Of a stretch of 64,000 nucleotides of DNA, positions 8,424 through 17,629 are shown one piece after another. Location of the stretch: NCBI GenBank assembly GCA_934777505.1, contig CAKVNM010000004.1:83541-147540 (forward strand), written 5' to 3'. The stretch comes from an uncultured Clostridia bacterium (GTDB lineage: Bacteria > Bacillota > Clostridia > Christensenellales > UBA1242). The number at the start of each line of letters is the position of its first letter. The stretch's first letter is position 1. The position numbers were made by a program, and so were the translations under genes. The notes under the pieces were generated by a model. It saw only the letters and a list, made by a program, of their open reading frames with translations, was not told the origin of the DNA and did no database searches.

Positions 8424-9332
8424 ATGTATGACGCAAAAACTCTTAGCAATCTAACAATGCAAAAAAGAATAGAATGCGCAAAAAAAGTAAAGAGTCCAGA
8501 TTGTGCGTGGACAGACGATGGTAGAATTTTTATTCGCACAATCAGTGGAGAAAACAATACTTTTCTTGAACCATATCGTCATAACCACGAAGACTACGAA
8601 GTTATGATTCCGCTCACTCCAATTCCATGCTTGATTCAGTGTGATGAAGTTTGCTTTGGTGAAGTTGGTTATTGCTATCCAATAACTAGCAACAAATCGC
8701 ATGGCATAAATTGCAACCTTTTGGATTCAAAATATATTATTATCGTTGTAAAAAAAGAGTGGTACGAAAGCGTGATTAAAAATCTTGGCGTTCCAATCAA
8801 TCATGTTAGCAGATTTTTCTATTCCAACATTTTGAAAGACCTTGTTGAAATGTTTTACAGTTTATTCAAGCAAAATTTTGAGTTCAAGCAAATGGAACTT
8901 GGCACTTGTGCAGATTTTATCCTTGCCGAAATTTTGCGTCAAATCGTAATGGCTCAGCAAACTCCAATATATAAAACAAAAGAATATCACAAGGGTATTC
9001 AAAAGGTTGTGAATTACATTAACCAAAACTATACAAAAGAAATTTTGATTGACGACCTTGCGGAGATGAGTGGACTAAGCAAATTCTATTTTATTAGAAG
9101 TTTCAAGAAGTTCACAAGTGTAAGCCCAATCGACTATATTATTAAGATTAGAGTTTCACACGCAAAATTCTATCTTTCAACAACCGATTATAAAATTAAA
9201 GATATTGCCACTTTGGTGGGCTTTAATAGTTCTTCGGCACTCATTCGTGCATTTAAAAAACAAATGCTTGTCACTCCAACTGAGTACATTGAGCAGTGCA
9301 AACATATCGACCCAAAACAAAGCAAAAAGTAA
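8424..9332 (+). CDS. AraC-family transcriptional regulator
   Basis: 302 residues from the ATG at 8424, chosen because GGAGG sits 10 bp upstream; the frame is open earlier without support. The N-terminal half is a cupin-like sensor with YRHNHEDYEVMIPL. The C-terminal ~100 residues hold two helix-turn-helix motifs: EILIDDLAEMSGLSKFYFIR and YKIKDIATLVGFNSSSALIR, then FKKQMLVTPTEYI, the classic AraC signature. Such proteins sense a small molecule, often a sugar. The effector and target genes are not evident; the next gene on the same strand is a glycosyltransferase with its own promoter. Confidence 0.92.
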   Translation: MYDAKTLSNLTMQKRIECAKKVKSPDCAWTDDGRIFIRTISGENNTFLEPYRHNHEDYEVMIPLTPIPCLIQCDEVCFGEVGYCYPITSNKSHGINCNLLDSKYIIIVVKKEWYESVIKNLGVPINHVSRFFYSNILKDLVEMFYSLFKQNFEFKQMELGTCADFILAEILRQIVMAQQTPIYKTKEYHKGIQKVVNYINQNYTKEILIDDLAEMSGLSKFYFIRSFKKFTSVSPIDYIIKIRVSHAKFYLSTTDYKIKDIATLVGFNSSSALIRAFKKQMLVTPTEYIEQCKHIDPKQSKK

Positions 9333-9586
9333 GAATTAAATCGCTTTTTTGAGTAAAAAAAACTATAAAATGTTTTTTATAAAATGCTAATTTTCTTTGA
9401 TAAATTACTTAAACTTGCATTGAATAAAGATGCAACTTGTCATATTAAAACACTAGACAATCTGGCGTTTTTTTGTGCAGAAAAAATATTTATCTTTCAA
9501 AGAAAACTTGATGAGATATTATCCTAATAATTTTTTGTGAACAAAATCGACAATTTTGCTATTTTAATTTATATTACCTTTTAAAA
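9333..9586 (+). other. AT-rich gap with no gene
   Basis: No supported ORF. The right part leads into the promoter at 9587-9615. Confidence 0.6.
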
Positions 9587-9615
9587 TTGACAAAATATAA
9601 TTATATTGCTATACT
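9587..9615 (+). promoter_or_regulatory. Sigma-A-type promoter of the GT2 gene
   Basis: TTGACA (9587-9592), 17-bp spacer, TATACT (9610-9615). Confidence 0.8.
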
Positions 9616-9642
9616 ATGCAAGTCTATTCTAAGGAGAAAAGT

Positions 9643-11379
9643 ATGAAAAAGAAGCAAGAAGTTAATGCTATGAAAAAAAGTCCAGTGCTATACATTGTCA
9701 TGCTACTAATTTGGACAGTATTAACGGTTTTTTTATGGATTAACTTTGTTAAAAGTTTTATTGATGTGCCTTTTGTTGAAGGTGCAACAATCACAACAGT
9801 TATTCGTGTGCTAGCCACGATATTGCTAGTTTCTAATGCGCTGTTTATCTCTTATTTTTGGCTTAATGGCGTAAAAGATTTTATCTATGTTGTTTGGTAT
9901 TTTTGCAACAAAAACAGACTCAACAAGCGTTACTACAAAATCATCAACACAGATGTTTCCAATGTTAACGATAGAATTTTGATGGTTTATTGCACTTGCA
10001 ACGATTTTGACGGCAATAGTTTGAAAAAATCCATGCAACAGACCTATAAAAATGTTAGAACCGTAATTTTGGACGACTCCAACAGCGAAGAATATAAGAA
10101 AATGGTTGACGACTTTGGCAGGGAAAATAATGTTGAAGTTATTAGAAGGCCAGACCGTGTTGGATTTAAGGCAGGAAATATCAACCACTACTTGATGTCA
10201 AACGAGGTTAAGGATGAAAACGGGAAGGGGTATGACTATGTCGTTATTTTGGATAGTGACGAAATCTTGCCTCACAACTACATCGTTGAGTCGCTAAAAT
10301 ATTTTTATGCCTACGATAATATTGGCATTGTTCAAGCAAATCATATCTCAACCCGAAACCGCAACTTTTTTATGAAGTTGTTTCATATCGGCGTAAACTC
10401 TCACTGGCCAACTTATCAAACAATGAAGCACTTTTATGGCTTTTCGACCATGCTAGGTCATGGTGCGATGATAAAGCGTGATTGCTACGAAAAAGCGGGC
10501 GGTTTTCCAAACTTGGTTGCCGAAGACTTGTGCCTTTCTATCGAAGCAAGAAACGCTGGCTACTATGTTGCTTTTGCTCCAAATATCATTTGTCAGGAAG
10601 AATACCCAATCGACTATGTTGCCTTTAAAAAGCGTCACTCAAAGTGGACACAAGGCAATCTTGAATTTATCAAAAAGTATACCAAAAAGATTGCAAAATC
10701 AAAGATGAAATGGTACGAAAAAATGGACATTGTTTTGTTCACTTACAACTTACCACTCACTGCGATATTTGCGTTCTATATCTTCCTAAACTTGATTTTT
10801 GCACCACTACTACACCTGAATTTAGGACAAGTTTATTCTCTGTGGATGGTCGTGCCGACAATCATATTCTTCTTTTCTCCAATGCTCAACGACTTTATCA
10901 CATGGGCGTTTAAAATCAATCCATTTAGATATCTTTTATACTTTGTTTGCGTTATTATTTTGTATGGTTCAATGCTTACGACTTCACTTATCAGTGCCTT
11001 GCTTGGAATGTGTGGCAAGAAAGCAAAATTCATTGTTACGCCAAAAACTTCCAGCAAAATGACTCTTGGATTTGCACTCAAATTCCAGTGGAAAGAATTT
11101 TTGTTTTCGACAATTTTGCTTGTTGTGTCAATTCTGTTCACAAGGAGCATCTTGCCAGTAATTTTGATTATTCTAACAGGCTATATGTCGTTTATTCTAA
11201 TCTTCTTTTCAAACAAAAAGTACAACGCCGAACAAGTCAAAAAGATTGACGAGCAAACCGCAAAAGTTTCACTCGCAATCAACAAGGTTTACGAATATAA
11301 CTCCAAGCACGATGACCCAATTCAAAGCCGTCCGGTGCTTGACGACCTAGACCTTGATGAGCAAGAGAATACGCTTTAA
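9643..11379 (+). CDS. Membrane-bound GT2-family (cellulose-synthase-like) glycosyltransferase
   Basis: 578 residues from the ATG at 9643, which has AAGGAG 7 bp upstream. Two N-terminal membrane helices (IVMLLIWTVLTVFLW; VIRVLATILLVSNALF) precede a cytosolic GT-A domain. Visible motifs are DDSNSEE, RPDRVGFKAGNIN (the KAGxxN donor-site motif), VILDSDEILP (metal-binding DSD), AEDLCLSIEARNAGY (catalytic ED) and KRHSKWTQGN, which corresponds to the QxxRW-like processive motif. Four to five further membrane helices follow. This architecture is that of processive synthases such as BcsA or HasA, which extrude a polysaccharide while making it. The polymer is unknown. Own promoter and terminator. Confidence 0.88.
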   Translation: MKKKQEVNAMKKSPVLYIVMLLIWTVLTVFLWINFVKSFIDVPFVEGATITTVIRVLATILLVSNALFISYFWLNGVKDFIYVVWYFCNKNRLNKRYYKIINTDVSNVNDRILMVYCTCNDFDGNSLKKSMQQTYKNVRTVILDDSNSEEYKKMVDDFGRENNVEVIRRPDRVGFKAGNINHYLMSNEVKDENGKGYDYVVILDSDEILPHNYIVESLKYFYAYDNIGIVQANHISTRNRNFFMKLFHIGVNSHWPTYQTMKHFYGFSTMLGHGAMIKRDCYEKAGGFPNLVAEDLCLSIEARNAGYYVAFAPNIICQEEYPIDYVAFKKRHSKWTQGNLEFIKKYTKKIAKSKMKWYEKMDIVLFTYNLPLTAIFAFYIFLNLIFAPLLHLNLGQVYSLWMVVPTIIFFFSPMLNDFITWAFKINPFRYLLYFVCVIILYGSMLTTSLISALLGMCGKKAKFIVTPKTSSKMTLGFALKFQWKEFLFSTILLVVSILFTRSILPVILIILTGYMSFILIFFSNKKYNAEQVKKIDEQTAKVSLAINKVYEYNSKHDDPIQSRPVLDDLDLDEQENTL

Positions 11380-11387
11380 CATTAAAG

Positions 11388-11412
11388 AAACTCCATTTTT
11401 GGAGTTTTTTTG
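11388..11412 (+). terminator. Rho-independent terminator
   Basis: AAACTCC/GGAGTTT hairpin plus T-tract. Confidence 0.85.
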
Positions 11413-11873
11413 TTGAAAAAATGCAAAAATTATATGTTTTTTGTGCTTTTTTTAAAAAGATTGTTAGGTTTTAATAAATATAACCTAAATTGATTGTATA
11501 TCTAAAATTGCTTAATAAGGCATTTTTTATGTTATCTTTATGATTAAATATGTTTTGGAAATTGTTTTTTTGAATAACAAAAAATGCAGTGTGGTCACGC
11601 TTTTATGATATTCAAATTTAGGAATTAGCATAAAATCACTCGTGGTGGAACTGCAAGCAACACTACAGAAAATAATAGCATGGAGTTTTGTAATACTTTT
11701 GCAAATTGCTTTCAAATTAAAATATTTGGAATGTTAAACTAACAAAGTTAGAACAATTTTTTTGCATTTTATTTTATCAAATTTGATTGTAGTTTCTATT
11801 TTTTTCATGCAACATTTAGTACTGAGTGTCACAATTTTCTCGATAAAAATATTATGTATTATATTTTATTTTC
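11413..11873 (+). other. AT-rich gap with no gene
   Basis: A small hairpin AGGTT/AACCT is present near 11466-11488. No ORF with a ribosome binding site was seen on either strand. Confidence 0.6.
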
Positions 11874-11885
11874 AGGAGAAATTAT

Positions 11886-12677
11886 ATGATTTTTAGAAGT
11901 TGTTGTGACGACCAAAATTTAGAACCACGCAGATATCAAAGCATAGGCTACAAAGTGTTTCAAATGCTTCAAGGTCCAACTGGTGCAACTGGTCCAGTGG
12001 GAGAAAAAGGAGAGCGTGGTGATAAAGGCGAAACTGGCCCAATAGGTTTGCAGGGCGAAGTTGGTCCTATTGGTGCAACTGGTCCAAAAGGAGATAAAGG
12101 CGACATCGGTCCAGCGGGCGAGCGTGGAGAAAAGGGCGAAAAAGGAGATAAAGGTGACGCTGGTGAGAAGGGTGAAAAAGGCGACACTGGCGAAAAGGGA
12201 GAAGTTGGAGAGAAAGGTGAGAAGGGCGAACAAGGTGAAGTTGGACCAAGAGGAGATAAAGGCGAAAAGGGCGATGCTGGAACAACATATAATCAAAATG
12301 CAACAATTCTTAGCATGGCAAGTCAGCAACTCACGCTTGGCACACCGCTCACACTTTCCACAATTTTAACAAACAACGGACTTGTTTTGAGCAACACAGC
12401 AATCATTGTGCCAGCAACTGGAACATACATTGTCACATTTTATGTTAACCGAACAACTGGCGCAGCGGGAACGGACGGCATTGCAATCGCCATTGACGAC
12501 CAAGTGGATTCCAACACATCAAGACCGCTCAGTGACGATTCAACTTCGAGTGGTTACTTTGTTATGAACCTTGACGAAGGCAATGCAATCTCCATTGTTC
12601 CTGTCATTATTAATGCCCAGCGAATCAATGCCAACGGCGGGTCAAGTGCCACCTTAACCGTAATACGAATTGCTTAA
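11886..12677 (+). CDS. Collagen-like surface protein with BclA/C1q-like C-terminal domain
   Basis: 263 residues. A short N-terminal region (MIFRSCCDDQN...) is followed by about 33 uninterrupted Gly-X-Y triplets (residues ~30-132), rich in GEKGEKGDKGD, then a ~130-residue C-terminal domain starting near TTYNQNATI. The latter has the jelly-roll pattern of BclA/TNF-like trimerisation domains (VPATGTYIVTFYVNRTT; GNAISIVPVIINAQ). Collagen triplets form trimeric stalks displayed on spores or cells. No signal peptide, membrane anchor or LPXTG is present, as in exosporium BclA proteins that attach through a short N-terminal motif. CAGGAG ribosome binding site 8 bp before ATG. The codons are repetitive, so copy-number slippage of the triplets is likely. 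Confidence 0.9.
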   Translation: MIFRSCCDDQNLEPRRYQSIGYKVFQMLQGPTGATGPVGEKGERGDKGETGPIGLQGEVGPIGATGPKGDKGDIGPAGERGEKGEKGDKGDAGEKGEKGDTGEKGEVGEKGEKGEQGEVGPRGDKGEKGDAGTTYNQNATILSMASQQLTLGTPLTLSTILTNNGLVLSNTAIIVPATGTYIVTFYVNRTTGAAGTDGIAIAIDDQVDSNTSRPLSDDSTSSGYFVMNLDEGNAISIVPVIINAQRINANGGSSATLTVIRIA

Positions 12678-12705
12678 AATTTTAAGAAAATCACAAAAAA
12701 CGCAG

Positions 12706-12743
12706 AAAAAACTCAAAAAAACATCATATTTTTGAGTTTTTTG
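12706..12743 (+). terminator. Rho-independent terminator
   Basis: AAAAACTCAAAAA/TTTTTGAGTTTTT stem. Confidence 0.8.
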
Positions 12744-12974
12744 TGTAAATGCAATATTTTTTTCTAATTTTTAATATTGCATTATCTTAATTAAATTTCG
12801 AAAATTATTTAGTAAAATTAAACTTCACTCTTTATAAAATTTAGCATTTTTCTATTTTTATATCTAACAAGCCTAGTATTAAAAAACAAATCAATCTTAA
12901 AACAAAACGCTATGAAATTCTTAATGGTAAAGGTATAATAATAAAAGCAAAAAGATATTAAGTTGGAGTTTTTT

Positions 12975-13913
12975 ATGATACTGAGCGTTTCAAGAAGAAC
13001 GGATATTCCTGCGTTTTATAGTAATTGGTTTTTTAAGTGCTTGGAAGATGGTTTTGTATTAGTCCCAAATCCAATAAATCCTAAAAAGATTGCTAAAATA
13101 CCGCTTAAAAAGTTCGAGATAAAAAATGTTTTTACTAATTTGGTTGGAGATAAAAGTATTCAAACCGAAGGGAATATTGAAGGCATAGTTTTTTGGTCTA
13201 AAAATCCAAAGCCCATGCTTGAACAAATTGATAAGTTAAACGATTTTGTTTTCTACTTTCTTTACACTTTAAATCCTTATCCAAATTGGATAGAAGGTGG
13301 ACTTCCACCACTTGAAGAAAGAATTAAAACATTTAAGGAACTCACAAAACATTGCCCAGTTATTTGGAGATACGACCCAATTTTACTAGCGAACGGTATA
13401 GATATAGATTGGCACATAAAAAATTTTAAATATTTGTGTGAAAGTTTAAAAGGCTACACAAATCATTGCAAAGTCAGTTTTGTTATAGAAACCTACTCAG
13501 GCTGTTCCAAAAGTGTTCATGCTCCAAGCGAAAGCGAGAAAAATATTTTGATGGGAAAATTTTCTAAAATCGCAAAAGAAAACGGCATACAAATTGAATC
13601 GTGTGCAGAGAGTGGTGATTGGTCAAAATTTGGAATTGTTCCAAGCAAATGTATTGACGGAGAAATTTTTGAAAATTTGCTCACAAAGAAGTATCAAAAT
13701 CAAGGATTGACATTTAAAAGAAAGAACAATAAAATTGACGGACAAAGAAAAAATTGTGGCTGTATGCCGGCAGTAGACATTGGCAGGTATGATACTTGCA
13801 ATCACAACTGTAATTATTGCTATGCTCGAAAAAGCAAGCACTCGTCAATGTATGATATTCCACAAGGCGAAATTTACGACAGAAAAACGGAACTCGAATT
13901 TGAAGTGTTTTAA
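12975..13913 (+). CDS. DUF1848 family protein with cysteine cluster
   Basis: 312 residues from the ATG at 12975 (TTGGAG 5 bp upstream). The start MILSVSRRTDIPAFY, the middle IVFWSKNP and VIWRYDPIL, and the C-terminal DIGRYDTCNHNCNYCYA are diagnostic of DUF1848. The cluster CxxxCxxC in CNHNCNYC resembles the iron-sulfur site of radical SAM enzymes but lies near the C-terminus; an upstream NCGC pair may add ligands. The family's reaction is not established. An independent transcription unit with a hairpin terminator about 110 bp downstream. Confidence 0.88.
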   Translation: MILSVSRRTDIPAFYSNWFFKCLEDGFVLVPNPINPKKIAKIPLKKFEIKNVFTNLVGDKSIQTEGNIEGIVFWSKNPKPMLEQIDKLNDFVFYFLYTLNPYPNWIEGGLPPLEERIKTFKELTKHCPVIWRYDPILLANGIDIDWHIKNFKYLCESLKGYTNHCKVSFVIETYSGCSKSVHAPSESEKNILMGKFSKIAKENGIQIESCAESGDWSKFGIVPSKCIDGEIFENLLTKKYQNQGLTFKRKNNKIDGQRKNCGCMPAVDIGRYDTCNHNCNYCYARKSKHSSMYDIPQGEIYDRKTELEFEVF

Positions 13914-14026
13914 AAGTGTTTCGATAATTTTGGAAATAATATGAAGAAATAAAAAAAGATTTGTGAAAAACTAAGTTGTTCTAACTAATTTGTTAAAGCA
14001 TATCTTAAAGTCATCATTGGCTCATG

Positions 14027-14054
14027 CGAAGGGATTTGTTTTCCTTCGTTTTTT
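14027..14054 (+). terminator. Rho-independent terminator
   Basis: CGAAGG/CCTTCG hairpin followed by six T. Confidence 0.75.
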
Positions 14055-14283
14055 ATTAGTGAAATTGGTGTTTTAACCTTAAAACTATTTGTGTTAATAT
14101 TCTTTGTTTTACAATAGTAAAATGTAGAGTTGAGAAGATCTAAATATTGACTATTGTGATTAATTGTGATATATTAAAGGTAGAAAAAAGGGAGATTTTA
14201 TGGATATTCTATCTTTTAAAAATAAAAGCAATTTGGATTGTTTAAAATGCTTTAACAAACAACTTTCTAGCAATATTTAAGAA

Positions 14284-15009
14284 ATGAACGCATTTGGATT
14301 AAGTAAATTATATAAAGAATTAAAGGCGCAGAGAGAAAATTTTAAAGCGTTTCTTGATGGTTTTGATCCTTTTGATGACAAAGAATTTTTACGTCGTTTG
14401 CAGGAATTTTATTCTTGGCACGCAGAAAAATTGTTGATAGAGTACAATTCTAATGTAAAAATAAAAAATAAGAAAAAGGTTGTCGTAAAAACGAACGATT
14501 ACTATCCTTTTTTGAATCAAGAAGGCAGTGGTAGAGATTTTAGTTACTGGACAGAGTGGTATCCAAGGAATTATGAAATTTTGTGCGATAAGTCCTTTAA
14601 ATTTGAAAAAAGAATATACACAAAGCAAGAATTAAGCGAGTTATGCAAACAGGACAAAATTATTGTTTTGAACAGAAATAAGGTAGATTTTTCTAACGAA
14701 GTTGATGTGGATATTGCTTCAACTGCCGTAAAAGAATTGAGTAAAGTGCCATTGAACAAATACGAACTTCCTTTATGTTTTCAAAATAAGGGAATGCTCT
14801 CAAAAAAAGAAATTGATGATGTTTACAAAGATAGTTCTAAAATATTAAAAATCATTCGCAAAGACATTAGTAAAGAACAAGCCAAGCAAGATTACATTTT
14901 ACTTTGCGATGAAACAAGAAAATATCAAACCCAAATTTTATCTAAGTTGAAAGCAATTAAAGATAGAAAGAGCAAATTTGAAGAAACCGAATTTGATGAA
15001 TTATATTAA
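14284..15009 (+). CDS. Uncharacterised protein; 5' part cut off by an in-frame stop
   Basis: 241 residues, rich in Lys, Glu and Phe, probably mostly helical; function not recognised. The ATG at 14284 has no ribosome binding site. A good one (GGGAGA, 14190-14195) precedes an ATG at 14200 in the same frame, which runs 26 codons (MDILSFKNKSNLDCLKCF...) to a TAA at 14278-14280, then GAA and ATG. The simplest reading is one gene from 14200 broken by a nonsense mutation; translational coupling of a short leader peptide is the alternative. The next 1.4 kb is a run of broken genes, which favours decay. Confidence 0.55.
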   Translation: MNAFGLSKLYKELKAQRENFKAFLDGFDPFDDKEFLRRLQEFYSWHAEKLLIEYNSNVKIKNKKKVVVKTNDYYPFLNQEGSGRDFSYWTEWYPRNYEILCDKSFKFEKRIYTKQELSELCKQDKIIVLNRNKVDFSNEVDVDIASTAVKELSKVPLNKYELPLCFQNKGMLSKKEIDDVYKDSSKILKIIRKDISKEQAKQDYILLCDETRKYQTQILSKLKAIKDRKSKFEETEFDELY

Positions 15010-15363
15010 TCTTTATTTAAAACAGTTTCAAATCAAATTGGTGAATTAAAAATAATAAAATTTCTAAGTTTTAAATCATAAAACAGCGTGGCAAGAAATA
15101 TCAAAGCAAGAATTGTAAAAAGGTTAGATAAGTTTAAAAGTGCAGATACCTTAATGGGTAAAAAAGAAGACTAATTATGTCTTCTTTTTATATGTAAAAA
15201 TTGGAAAGGCTAAATGCTATTAGATTATAAAGATTGAGAAGAAATTTTAGGCAAAGATACAATACTGCTATCGTGTGGACGATGAGGCCTACTTGCAAAA
15301 CTCTAATCGAATATTTTTATACAGATATTGTAATAGTTATATACTTTGCATTAAGGAGTTATT
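15010..15363 (+). other. Gap with degraded coding traces and a terminator
   Basis: A hairpin AAAAAGAAGAC/GTCTTCTTTTT lies at 15161-15189. Near 15222-15290 a broken reading (DYKD, stop, EEILGKDTILLSCGR) hints at another dead gene. AAGGAG at 15354-15359 serves the remnant at 15364. Confidence 0.45.
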
Positions 15364-15957
15364 ATGGATATAAAGAAATTTATTGTTCCTAGAATATTAA
15401 AAAATACCAACCAAAATTGCGAATGTGGAGACATATAATTTAGAACACAAGATTTAATTTATATAGATCTTAAATTAGAAGTTGAAAACATTTCTAACGA
15501 TAAGAAAATATAGGGACAGCAGGAACGGACGGTAAAAAAGTAGTTTATTCGCCAGAGTTTGTTGAAAAACTATGCTATGATGAAAAAGTTTGTTTGTTCT
15601 CTCACGAGATTATGCATGACGCTTTTGACCATATTATGAGAAGTAAAGATAAGGACCCAGAACTTTGGAATATAGCGACTGACGTAGTTATTAACCAAAT
15701 GCTTAAAGCGGCGTGTCTACCGTGAATAGAAGGCGGTATTGATATGCCGCAAACCACTAATAAATCCGCTGAGGAAATGTATGAGATTTTAAAAGAGAAA
15801 AAACAACAAAATCAGCAAAACGAAACGAACAAAAATAATGATAACAAAAAACAAGAATGTCAACAAAGCAAAGCTGTTGACCAACATAAGATGTGGGAAG
15901 AAGCTGTGCGTCGCGCTGAAAGAGAACAACAAAAATCGAAATTAATATTGATTTAAG
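15364..15957 (+). pseudogene. DUF2201-type putative metallopeptidase remnant
   Basis: It starts MDIKKFIVPRIL behind AAGGAG, hits a stop after 24 codons, and resumes in another frame near 15515: GTAGTDGKKVVYSPEFVEKL, then HEIMHDAFDH (HExxH zinc site), DPELWNIATDVVINQML and ACLP. An in-frame TGA at 15723 precedes IEGGIDMPQTTNKSAEEMYEIL and a Gln/Asn-rich linker. The order and motifs match the N-terminal metallopeptidase-like domain of DUF2201 (PF13203) proteins, normally partnered with a VWA domain and a MoxR-type ATPase; the VWA part is missing. At least one frameshift and two stops make it non-functional. Confidence 0.75.
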
Positions 15958-15960
15958 CAC

Positions 15961-16356
15961 CGAGCTAGAGTTTTATCATAAAAATTTTGAAATATTAAGT
16001 GTCAAGTCTATTATTAAATTTAGAGTTACAAAAATAAAAACCACTGATTATGACGATGAAGACGCAGACAATGTTATACCTTTTCAGGTAGCCTATGCAA
16101 CATCAATACATAAATCGCAAGGCTTAGAATATGATTCTGTTAAATCGTAATCACCCACGATGTCGAAGAAAAAATATCTCATAATGTTTTTTATACAGCG
16201 ATAACTAGGACAAAAAGACTTTTGAAAATTTATTGGACACCAGAGACTGAAAAAGCAACAATTGCAAAATTTAAAACAACATTTAATGTTAGAGACGCAA
16301 AATTGTTAGCCAATAAATATAATTTGAAATTTTATAAATGTAATGACATAAAATAA
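15961..16356 (+). pseudogene. C-terminal remnant of a UvrD/RecD2-like helicase
   Basis: Readable stretch FQVAYATSIHKSQGLEYDSVK (motif V of UvrD_C_2) runs into a stop at about 16148. A shifted frame continues VITHDVEEKISHNVFYTAITRTKRLLKIYW (motif VI with AITRTK) and a C-terminal tail to the TAA at 16354. The Walker A and B parts are absent. It is directly fused downstream of the DUF2201 remnant, so a deletion joined two genes. Confidence 0.75.
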
Positions 16357-16644
16357 CAAAAATATTTGTATATTTTTGCGAAAGATGTTGAAAATGTCGA
16401 GTAATGTCGAACTAGGTGGGGTGGATTGAAATATAGTGTTGCAGAATTGATAGTTTTTTCTGTGATTTACTTGTGCAAATAGGTAAATATTTGACTTGAT
16501 TTTGACTGCGGGGATATACTAAATCCGTATGGTTTTTGCTTAGTTTGTCAAGAAAAATTGCAGTTTAAAACAAAAAGGCTTGATAAATTTTGTCGAAAAA
16601 TGTAAAATATATTTTAGAAAAAATATAATTTTAGGTTTGAAAAG

Positions 16645-17499
16645 ATGAAGTATTTACGGAAGATAATCATAGGAGTAGTAATTGTTGCGGTTTCAATAAC
16701 GGGCATGGTTTTAATCAAAAATGGCATACGAAAAGACGCCACAATTAGCATTGACCAAAACAGCCTAACGCTCACAATTCACGACAAAGTTGACATCAAC
16801 AAAGCCTGCGGGATTAGAGTTGAAAACACCAATCAAAGTCCGTTTTACACCAGCGGAAATGTTAGCCTTGTAAAAATTGACCCAACCACCGGTGTGATTG
16901 AATGTTTGGCGAGCGGTCAAGCGGTCGTTTCCGTAAATGTCAGGGTGGACGAAGACACCTTGATTCGTGAAGATATCGACATAACAATTTTGGACGAAAC
17001 GGTTTTTGCAACCAACGCTGTGATTGAAAAAGAAACTGTTACTTTGACTAAAAATTCGACCACAACAAACCAACTTTCGCATAACGGAAGCAATCTGGAA
17101 ATTTTGGTTAGATATGAAAACTCGCTCGTTACATATGACCCAAAAACAGGTGTGATTACAAGCGGAAACACTGCTGGAACGGACACAGTTTTTGTGTATG
17201 TTCCAAAAAACGAAAAGGAATATTTTACTCTAAGTTTTACAGTTGAAGTTTGTGACGATGCAACCACAATTAGTAAAACGATTAGCCTAAATTCCACCAC
17301 AAAAATTGATTTTGGCGATGAGATAATGGCAGAATTTATTCCAAATATGAACGATGTTTCGGTGTTAGACGACAGCGTTTTGACCGTGCTAGATTTTGAT
17401 TGTAGTTTTCTAATCGTCAACGCCAAAAAGGTTGGTACAACAACGATTACGATTAGAAATAACGCCATTAATGTGGTAATCGTTGTAAGTGTTGTATAA
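16645..17499 (+). CDS. Membrane-anchored protein with bacterial Ig-like (BIG2) domains
   Basis: 284 residues. One N-terminal membrane helix (IIIGVVIVAVSITGMVLIKNG) acts as anchor or uncleaved signal. Then three ~85-residue all-beta repeats follow, each with the BIG2 pattern of a value clause and VDPTTGVI / YDPKTGVITSG, ending with an immunoglobulin-like strand (QAVVSVNVRV; TDTVFVYVP; GTTTITIRN). The extracellular domains probably bind a surface ligand or act as spacers; no catalytic motif is seen. Only a weak GAAAAG binding site precedes the ATG. A shared bidirectional terminator separates it from serS. Confidence 0.82.
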   Translation: MKYLRKIIIGVVIVAVSITGMVLIKNGIRKDATISIDQNSLTLTIHDKVDINKACGIRVENTNQSPFYTSGNVSLVKIDPTTGVIECLASGQAVVSVNVRVDEDTLIREDIDITILDETVFATNAVIEKETVTLTKNSTTTNQLSHNGSNLEILVRYENSLVTYDPKTGVITSGNTAGTDTVFVYVPKNEKEYFTLSFTVEVCDDATTISKTISLNSTTKIDFGDEIMAEFIPNMNDVSVLDDSVLTVLDFDCSFLIVNAKKVGTTTITIRNNAINVVIVVSVV

Positions 17500-17587
17500 A
17501 TTCTGCTAATAAATAAAAGAACATTTAAATATTGATTAATTCATAAAACAAACAAAAATAACAATTATTTTATATCAATAAGTTTCA

Positions 17588-17620
17588 AAAAAAGTTAGGG
17601 AATAATCTCTAACTTTTTTG
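17588..17620. terminator. Bidirectional terminator between the Ig-like gene and serS
   Basis: AAAAGTTAG/CTAACTTTT hairpin with A-tract on one side and T-tract on the other, usable on both strands. Confidence 0.85.
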
Positions 17621-17629
17621 ATATATATA

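Noticed and set aside
11919..12329. Antisense ORFs in the collagen-like gene
   Set aside because: Gly-X-Y codon repeats keep other frames open; composition is a mirror of the repeat.
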